A stretch of DNA of 64,000 bases. Source: Silurus meridionalis. Lineage: Eukaryota > Chordata > Actinopteri > Siluriformes > Siluridae. Position 1 is the first letter of the stretch. Each line of letters starts with the position of its first letter. Positions 56,901-64,000 of the stretch are shown here, one piece after another. The translations under genes and the position numbers were made by a program. The stretch is from assembly GCF_014805685.1 (NCBI RefSeq), contig NC_060887.1, positions 8,564,463-8,628,462 of the forward strand, in the 5' to 3' direction. The notes beneath the pieces were generated by a model. That model saw only the letters and a list, made by a program, of their open reading frames with translations. It was not told the DNA's origin and did no database searches.

Positions 56901-57076
56901 TCTCAGGCTTCCTCGAACAAGATCTTCCTTCACATGCATCAGGAACAAATGGCTTCAAGGAAATAGTGCATTATATGATTAGAATTAAATAACAGGCTAA
57001 CAAAACTTTTGTTTGAAAATCCTAGATAGAGAAAGAGAGATAGAGTGAGAGAGAGTGAGAGTTAGTTTTCACAGGC

Positions 57077-57137
<61 letters not shown>

Positions 57138-57682
57138 TTTATAATAATGTTATAAATAATACATTTTACTGGTGTAAAATGTGGACTGCATTAGATTTTA
57201 CCAGCAAAATAAAAAAAGTTAAGAGCTCAGTGATAGTTCAGAAGGTTATTAGTACAAATCCAAGCACCACCAGGCCCTTAACCCTCTGTGAATGATGTAA
57301 TTGTAAGTTACACTGCATAAGGGCTGTAAATGTAATGCAGTCCAACTTTATTTCTGTATTATACTCTGAGATACATTTTACTTATTAGAAATCAAATTAT
57401 TTACAAGACAATGTAACAGTTCAAACGATTAGAAACGATGCTCTTAATATTATAAAAATCAATATTGCTGCATGCCGTTAGACCAGCAGTACACAGATAT
57501 TTAATATCGAGGTGAATATATAGACTGCCTTACAGTGAGAGAGTCAATTAAACTGATCCACAATAAAACTAATAAATACGCGTGTCACATTTCCAAACCA
57601 AAATAGAAAGGAACATTAGAGAAGTTGCACATGAGAGAACATTAGAGGTTACATCGGGTTAGTTAGGGGTCACAGTGTCTCT

Positions 57683-57738
<56 letters not shown>

Positions 57739-59954
57739 ACTGCACAATGTCAGCATATTCGCATTATTTCCATCATCGCAACCAAATTCTTCTTGATAAT
57801 AATAAAACTTTCAGTCAATATTGTCACTTAATTTACTAAACCTGCTGCTAATCCAAATCTCAAGTGCACTTACTGACATGCAGATGAATCATGCATAAAC
57901 AAAACATTGTATAAGTGAATAAAACAAACACTCTGACCATATTGTGATTCAGGTTCACCTTGTTTGCTCTTGCAGGATGAGGTGTGGTTCTACAAAGAAC
58001 TTCACACGGAGCTTCAGTCTGCATAGAAACATGCTGTCCACTTGCTGAGAGATTCGGTTTCTTAGATTTAACCAAAGGCTTTCCCCCTTACTCCCAGTGA
58101 ACTGCAGTCCAAAATAGTCCACCTCAATGATTCCAAGTCTCTCACACACCTGGAAAAAAACATGCAGGGAAATATTATGCGTTCAATGTATATCTTAATC
58201 TTCACACATCCATTTATTAGACAAGACCACCATTAGACAATTAGATCCTAAAAACCATAACACAATAAAGGGATGTCCATTTTACACTGTCCTGTAGCCC
58301 ACATTGATAAAGAAAGGTTCGAGGATGATTAACACAAAGGAAAAGATCAAATAAACTTTCTTACTGTACACATTTACACAATAAGCAATAAGACAGATGT
58401 GAGTAATAAGATGGGCAGTAAGATCGCAACACTGTGTCTCCTGATACACTCGTGTCACATGACCAAATACCATTCAGCTACTCCACAGCTATAGCTACAG
58501 CGACCCCACAGCTACTCTGCAAGTACCTTTCGACTACCTTACAACTCCACCGCTACTCTACAACTACTTCGCAACTACCATGAAACGTATCCACTGCTAC
58601 TCTACAACTACCATATAACTACACTACATCTACCCCACAACTAACCTACAACTACCAAACAACTACTCAACAACTACCATACAACTTCTCCACAACTACT
58701 CAAAAACTACCATACAGCTACTCAACAACAACCATAGCTGTTCTACAACTACTGTAGAAGTACCCCACAACTAAACTACATTTACACGACATCTAACATA
58801 CAACTTCTCTACAACTAATCTACAACTACACTACATCTACTGCAAAACTATTGAAGAATGAACAACTACTATACAGTACCCTACAACTACTCTAAAACTA
58901 CCATACAACTACACTACATATAACACACAGCTTCTTCACAACTATTATACAACTACCATACAGTTACTCTAAAACTACCATACAACTACCATTCAACTAC
59001 TCTACAGTTACCATACAGCTGCTCTACAACCAGCTTACAACTACCTTACAATTACACTGCATCTACCTCACAACTATTCTACAACTACACTACATCTACC
59101 ATACAACTACCTCACAACTACTCTAAAACTACCATACAACGTTCATACAACTTCTCCACAACTACCCTACATCTACCCCACAACTATTCTACAACTACCA
59201 CACAACTTCTCTATGACAACCGTACAACTACCTTACAATTACCCTGCATCTACCATACAACTAATCTACAACCAAACTACAACTGGCATACAACTTCACT
59301 ACATCTACTTTACAACTACAACTACAAACTACCAACTATCCTAAAATTTCAATGCAATTCAATTCATTTTTATTTGAATTGCGCTATTAACAATGGACAT
59401 TGTCTCAAAACAGCTTTACACAGATAATGTGGAGAGAAGACAACCACCATACAACTAGCACACAACTACTCTACAACCTTACACATCTACCATCTACTGT
59501 ACAACTCTAATACAACTACCCGAATCTACCATAAAACTACAATAGAACTACCATAGTTGTTAAAAGGTGCACATAAACAGATGTGAGATCCTGAACCTGT
59601 TATACCCTCTGTTGTATGTTTTTTTTATTTTTTGCCATGTATAAGAATGTGCTGTATGTGTTGATGGTAATCTGATCACTGTTATGTACACAGATGTATT
59701 TACATTACACACTTTTTCATTCTTTATGAATACATTTGTTTGAAGACTACAGAAATAAAAGGGTTGTCCTGAGTGCTGAGCATGTCCACAACACTTAACA
59801 CCAAAGTTGCAGAATGAAATGGATAGAAATGAAGATCAGTGTTCCTGGTTGTTCTTTAGTTCTTTACCTTGTTTAGGCAGTCTTCTCCATTCGCTTTGGG
59901 ATCAACCTCCACCTCCATAACCACTGAGTCAGGCCGAGCTACGTGACAGAACAT
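53381..59954 (-). CDS. mylip: MYLIP/IDOL, FERM-RING E3 ubiquitin ligase
   Basis: Seven coding exons on the minus strand join in phase to 433 aa: 59954-59868, 58149-57959, 56952-56767, 56481-56284, 56194-56030, 54601-54217 and 53470-53381. The FERM domain covers roughly residues 1-275: F1 with [21 protein letters not shown]2 with [14 protein letters not shown]3 with [20 protein letters not shown] and [17 protein letters not shown] Glu-rich linker and short coiled coil follow. The RING at 375-409 has Cys375/378, Cys390, His392, Cys395/396, Cys399 and Cys406/409, split between the last two exons. Val419 and Leu421 match human Val431 and Leu433, reported as important for RING function. Human MYLIP is 445 aa. 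It ubiquitinates LDLR, VLDLR and ApoER2 and is induced by LXR. It is head-to-head with dtnbp1, as in human. Zebrafish has mylipa and mylipb; the paralogue is not resolved. Confidence 0.98.
53497..53585 (-). repeat. SINE-like fragment in mylip intron 6
   Basis: It reads TTTATGGCATTTGGCAGACC, AAAGCGGATTTACAACTGAG, then GGGCCTTGCTCAAG, matching the family at 33.9 and 55.2 kb. Its edge is only about 25 bases from the last exon's acceptor. Confidence 0.65.
53868..53899. repeat. (TG)n microsatellite
   Basis: Perfect run in mylip intron 6. Confidence 0.95.
55212..55395 (+). repeat. tRNA-derived SINE-like copy with A and B boxes
   Basis: It begins GTGGTAGCTCAGTGGTTAAG (A-box-like) and carries AAGTTCAAAACCCAGC about 35 bases later (B-box-like). 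It ends GTCTGCCAAATGCCATAAA, the reverse of the ends at 33.9 and 53.5 kb. It is the most complete copy in the window, in mylip intron 5. Confidence 0.75.
55620..55745 (-). repeat. Dispersed repeat family A, reverse fragment
   Basis: On the + strand it reads AGGATGGGTTCCCCTTTTGA, CTCAAGATTTCTTCCTCCTG and AGGGAGTTTTTTCCTTGC, the reverse complement of the family A interior. It lies in mylip intron 5. Confidence 0.75.
57078..57132. repeat. (CA)n microsatellite
   Basis: Perfect run of about 27 units in mylip intron 2, after a short GA-rich stretch. Confidence 0.97.
57235..57340 (+). repeat. Eroded SINE-like copy
   Basis: TAGTTCAGAAGGTTATTAGT, GTACAAATCCAAGCACC and CAGGCCCTTAACC resemble a decayed copy of the 55.2 kb family. 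Confidence 0.45.
57688..57733. repeat. (TG)n microsatellite
   Basis: Perfect run of about 22 units in mylip intron 2. Confidence 0.97.
58487..59565. repeat. mylip: Degenerate satellite array of 11-bp units in mylip intron 1
   Basis: About 1 kb is built from CATACAACTAC, TCTACAACTAC and related units with an 11-base period and many substitutions. It is broken at about 59345-59440 by a family A fragment (TTCAATTCATTTTTATTTGA, GACATTGTCTCAAAACAGCT), after which units resume to about 59560. The array takes up more than half of intron 1 (58150-59867). On the mylip sense strand it reads GTAGTTGTATG-type units. Confidence 0.9.
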
Positions 59955-60496
59955 GCTGCAGCTTCTCTACACTCCATTTGCAGTAACCTCATTTACAGTA
60001 TGTTCTTCTACTGAAGCGCAGAGAGTTCAGGCCACGCCCTCTTCCTCTGGCACGGGACCAATCACTGTTTTGCTTCGACATGTGGGCGTCGACATGATAC
60101 CCGGAAGTGTGGAAACGAACAACGAATCCTCACGTTACTTCCGCACCCACCCGTATTCAGATAAATCCCACCCTATGTGCGTGCGTCCCTCTTCCTATTA
60201 TCCAATCAGATAACAGAACTACTTAGCTCTTAGCCAATCACAGTACAGAATGAGTAGTTCGTCGGAATACGGGTGGGAGAAATAAAACAAGCGTAGTGTC
60301 CTAGGGCTGAAACAGAAGTGACAAGTGTGTTGATACGGTGTGAAGGAAGTTCACTGCTCCACCCGTGTTCGTAGTCTGATTTGGGACCACTGGTGAATAG
60401 ACGGAGTTTTGAGATGAACTGTCATAATTATAAGCTTCATCACGTCGCTAGATGCTAAGACTTCACAGCTGAGACTGGAAACGCTTAGAGGTGGAA
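59955..60496. promoter_or_regulatory. Shared head-to-head promoter of mylip and dtnbp1
   Basis: The two start codons are 542 bases apart and face away from each other. In between are three CCAAT boxes on the + strand at 60058-60062, 60202-60206 and 60234-60238; the last two are 32 bases apart, about three helical turns, a spacing common for NF-Y. A 13-bp inverted repeat, CCCACCCGTATTC at 60146-60158 and its exact reverse complement at 60265-60277, encloses two of them. No TATA box is obvious. GC is higher than in the flanks. Confidence 0.7.
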
Positions 60497-60557
60497 ATGT
60501 TTGAGAATTTCAGAGAGAGACTGCAGATTGTGCAGCAAGACTTTACATCAGGGTATG

Positions 60558-60591
<34 letters not shown>

Positions 60592-63500
60592 GACATCTAT
60601 CTTCTGCACTGCGTTCTCCTGAACATGCCTATATCACACTGGGTCTCTGATTGCGCCTATCCCCGCAGTTCTCGGATTGGGACGCGGCCCCTCAGTGTGT
60701 ACTGATTTCCTGTTGGTGTTTCTTTATTATTAAGTAATTATAGTCATATTGCACATACGATCGGATGAGAATAATGAAAATAATACCATTAATCTAAGCT
60801 AATCTGAGTCTTCTAATTGGCTCAATGCTTCCTGCATTCCACAGCAGTGCTCCAAACAAACACAAATACTTTCACATGACTGTCACATGGAGGACTGCAG
60901 GCGGGCGGGCGGGGGGGGGGCACTTACTTTTGGTTTGCTTACATTTCACCACTAAATGTGTCCCGACTCTATAACACATTAAGCCAGATATTTTGAGCTT
61001 GTATTTGAAACAGTTGATTGTATTAAAGTGTATGAAAAACAGCACACACAACTATGTGTAGTTTGAAAATTTCAGTATTAATACATGGGTTACACAAACC
61101 TTTTTCCTGTAAAAGGCCAACAATCAGACTTAGAGCAAGAGTAAATGTTGCATTATACCAAACTGTGTTATGATAAATTACACTTGTATTGCATTATATG
61201 TATTATAAATATATGTATAATAGTTGCTTTGGATCCCCTTATTTGTGATTTCAAAACATGATCCTGTAATTCGCTTATCGAATGCAGTTTTCTGGAGCAA
61301 TAACTCGTTTAGTACAACAATCCGATTTATAATACAGTAGAGTTCAATGTGTAATACTGTGCAACTGAGGATGTTCCACACAGTGGTGGATGAAGTTAAG
61401 ATAGAGATACAATAGGAAAAATATTACTCCAGTAAAAGTAACAAGTGAAAGTACAAAAGTATTTGTCTTTGAATGTACTTAGGTACCCAAAGTACTACGA
61501 TTTATTATGTCCATTTTTGTCAAAAGACGCTTTCTTAATCAACCCAGTTTATGCGAAAAGTCTCTGTTATTCTTAGCGCACCAGTTTACAGTGCATCTGG
61601 AAAGTATTCAAGGTGCTTCACTTCTTCCACATTTTACGTTACAGTCTTATTTCTAAACGGATTAAATGTATTATTTCCTTTGAAATTCTACAAACAAAAC
61701 CCCATAATGACAAAGTGAAAGAAGTTTGTTTGAAATTTTTGCAAATGTATAAACAAATGAAAAAAGTAATTCATAAGTATTCACAGCCTTTGCTCAGTAC
61801 TTTGTTGAAGCACCTTTATCACCAATTACAGCCTCTTTTTGAGTTTGATGATACCGGCCTGGCATCTATTTTTGGGCAGTTTCTTCTAACCAACCCCCAG
61901 CCACTCTTAGTGCCGGTCCCAAGCCCGGATAAATGGGGAGGGTTGCGTTAGGAAGGGCATCCAGCGTAAAAACATGTGCCAAATAAAACATGCGGATGAT
62001 CCGCTGTGGCGACCCCTATAGGGAGAAGCCGAAAGAAAGTTTTTCTTCTATTTTTCTTTGCAGAACCTCTCAAGCTCCATTAGGTTGGATGTGGAGCATC
62101 GGTACACAGACAATTTCAGATCTCTCCAGAGATGTTCATTCAGGTTCAAGTCTGGGCTCTGGCTGGGCCACGCAAGGACATTTACAGAGTCGCCCCTAGC
62201 CACTCCTTTGTTATCTTTGCTGTGTGCTTAGGGTCGTTGTCCTGTTGAAAGATCAACCGTCGCCCCAGTCTGAGGTCCAGAGCACTCTGGAGGAGATTTT
62301 GGTGAAGGATTTCTCTGTACATTGCTGCATTCTTTTTTTTCCTCGATCCTAACTAATTTCCCAGTTCCTGCTGCTAAAAAACATCCCCATAGCATGATGC
62401 TGCCACCGCCATGCTTTACTGTAGGGATGGTATTGTCCAGGTGATGATCAGTGACTGGTTTACTCCAGACATTACGCTTGGCATTTAGCCTAAAAAGTTC
62501 AATCTTTGTTTCTCATGGTCTGAGAGTCCTTCAGGTGCCTTTTGGCAACACCAGGCATGATTTCATGTGTCGTTTATTAAGGATTGGTTACCGTCTGGCC
62601 ACTCTACCACACAGGCTTGATTGGTGGAGTGCTGCAGAGATGGTTGTTCTTCTGGAAGGTTCTTCTCTCTTTACAGAGAAACACTGGAGCTTTATTAGTG
62701 TCACCATCAGGTTCTTGGTCAACTCAATGACTAAGTCCCTTCGCCCCGATCGCTCAGTTTGGTGGGCGGCCCACTTTAGGAAGCTTCCTGGTGGTTCCAA
62801 ACTTCTTTCATTATGGATGATGGAGGCCACTGTGCTAATTGGGATCTTCAGTGCTGCATAAATGTTTCTGTGCCTTGATACAATCCTGTCTTAGAGGTCT
62901 ACAGACAATTCCTTGGACTTCATGGCTTGGTTTTGTGCTCTGACATGCACTGTTAACTGTGGGACTTTTTATAGACAGGTGTGTGCCTTTCTAAATCATG
63001 TCCAATCACCTGAATTTATCACAAGTGGACTCCAATCAAGTTGAAGAAACATCTCAAGGATGATCAGGGGAAACAGGATGCACCTGAGCTCAATTTTGAG
63101 TGCCATGGCAAAGACTGTGAATATTTATGTACATGTAAAGTATTTATTTTTTATTATTTTTAATAAATTTGCAAAGCTTTCAATCAAACTTCTTTTACAT
63201 TGTCATTATGGGGTTTTGTTTGTAGAATAATTAGTAGAATAATTTCCACAACAAAATGTGGAAAAAGCTCTGTGAATACTTTTTTACAGATGCACTGTAA
63301 ATGGGATTAAAGGCTGATATGCATGTTATTAAAAATTTAAATCTGAACCACACAGAAAGTAAAGCAGAAAGAGGAAGTAAACAAACAAAGATCAACTAAT
63401 CCAAACACTTTTGTAAAGCAGTGCTCTAAATCCACTACTGTTTACTAGAATGGCCCTGAACGAATCCCCTGGACTGCCTAAAGCCAGTTTTACACAGATT

Positions 63501-64000
63501 AATTATAGCAGTTTAATACTTTTCACATTATGATCTCATTATAATTTTTGATAACGAACAGTGGGATACAGATTCCATGATGCAGATTCTCTAACAGTAG
63601 ATGTGCGATTGTAGAAAATGACCACGTTAGTCAGTGCAATTCAAGTTTATAAGGAATATAGCTTCAGGATTTATCTAGCTAAGGGGTAATGATTACCACA
63701 CAGTTACTGGATCGCTGCCCATCAGACAGATATGATTCATGTTTATACAGCACAGATTACCAAGGAAAAGTTCACTGTGTAGCAAAAACTGTACCTTTTC
63801 ATGAACCCTTTCTGAGAGGGAACTCATGCAGTACCACATCACTCCTACTCCATTCAGCACAAGTGTGTGAAGGACGTTCCTGTAATACAATCTCATGCAC
63901 ACAAACTGCAGCGTCATGTGAAAATCTCATAGACTCTTTTGTTTCTTCCCTTTCAGAATCAAGACCTTGAGTGATAAGTCCAAGGAGGCCAAAGTGAAGA
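60497..64000 (+). CDS. dtnbp1: Dysbindin (DTNBP1), 5' part only, cut by the window end
   Basis: Exon 1 at 60497-60552 and exon 2 from 63957 to the window end join in phase to the first 33 residues. They read [19 protein letters not shown] then [14 protein letters not shown], almost the same as the human dysbindin start (QQDFTSGLKTLSDKS). The donor is GTATGT and the acceptor TTCCCTTTCAG. The rest of the roughly 350-aa protein, with its coiled-coil dysbindin domain, lies to the right. Dysbindin is a BLOC-1 subunit that works in endosome-to-lysosome-related organelle trafficking and at synapses. Its neighbour on the left, head-to-head, is mylip, as in human. The 3.4-kb first intron holds a Tc1-like element. 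Confidence 0.95.
60560..60589. repeat. (CA)n microsatellite
   Basis: Short perfect run beginning seven bases after the dtnbp1 exon 1 donor. Confidence 0.9.
61587..63299 (-). mobile_element. Full-length but decayed Tc1-like transposon in dtnbp1 intron 1
   Basis: Both ends carry inverted repeats: TACAGTGCATCTGGAAAGTA on the left and, inverted, TTACAGATGCACTGTA on the right. The inner repeat AACAAAACCCCATAATGAC also returns inverted near 63200-63225. The element is about 1.7 kb including a nested insert at about 61890-62040. Conserved transposon landmarks such as CCCATAGCATGATGCTGCCA are visible on the + strand, but the transposase frame is broken by stops and shifts. Confidence 0.85.
61890..62040 (+). 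mobile_element. RTE-type LINE 3' tail nested in the Tc1 element
   Basis: The block CCCGGATAAATGGGGAGGGT, AGGAAGGGCATCCAGCGTAA, TGTGGCGACCCCTATAGGGA and AGAAGCCGAAAG is the noncoding 3' end of the same class of fish LINE whose coding tail appears at 19.9 and 50.5 kb. It interrupts Tc1 sequence between TTTGGGCAGTTTCTT and GCAGAACCTCTCAAGCTCC, so it inserted later. Confidence 0.8.

Overview
This window is vertebrate nuclear DNA, almost certainly from a teleost fish. It carries five multi-exon protein genes with GT-AG introns that are vertebrate orthologues, set in AT-rich DNA. That DNA is full of (CA)n, (GA)n and (TA)n microsatellites, degenerate Tc1-type transposons, an RTE-type LINE, tRNA-derived SINE-like copies and MITEs of the kind seen in fish. 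A catfish or other otophysan is plausible from the repeat content, but I cannot prove it. There are no bacterial operons, CRISPR arrays, rRNA genes or canonical tRNA genes.

Layout. 1-7.2 kb: no recognisable protein; a possible transcript end near 0.7 kb, a CRE/YY1-like promoter at 2.9 kb and a GC-rich CpG-island-like block at 4.0-5.05 kb. 7.2-14.05 kb (+): a nine-coding-exon TMBIM/Lifeguard gene, with a separate noncoding first exon. 15.99-24.0 kb (+): fam8a1, five exons, with four transposable-element fragments in its introns. 24-40 kb: a gene desert of Tc1 fragments, dispersed repeats, two satellite arrays and hairpins. 40-49.6 kb (+): atxn1, with inferred 5' noncoding exons, two coding exons (812 aa) and a long inferred 3'UTR. 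53.38-59.95 kb (-): mylip (IDOL), seven coding exons, 433 aa, with an 11-bp satellite filling much of intron 1. 59.95-60.5 kb: a shared CCAAT-box promoter. 60.5 kb to the end (+): the first 33 codons of dtnbp1 (dysbindin), cut by the window edge.

The order fam8a1-atxn1-mylip-dtnbp1 matches human 6p22.3, but GMPR, STMND1, RBM24 and CAP2 are missing from between these genes here, and fam8a1 points the opposite way relative to its neighbours. This fits one of the two co-orthologous segments left by the teleost genome duplication. The genes do not form one pathway: TMBIM proteins act in ER/Golgi calcium handling and survival, FAM8A1 in HRD1 ER-associated degradation, ataxin-1 in transcriptional repression with Capicua, MYLIP in LDL-receptor ubiquitination, and dysbindin in BLOC-1 endosomal trafficking.

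Exon coordinates below come from reading splice sites and checking that reading phase is kept across every junction. I saw no convincing new biological system. The best leads are the regulatory and repeat oddities given under findings.
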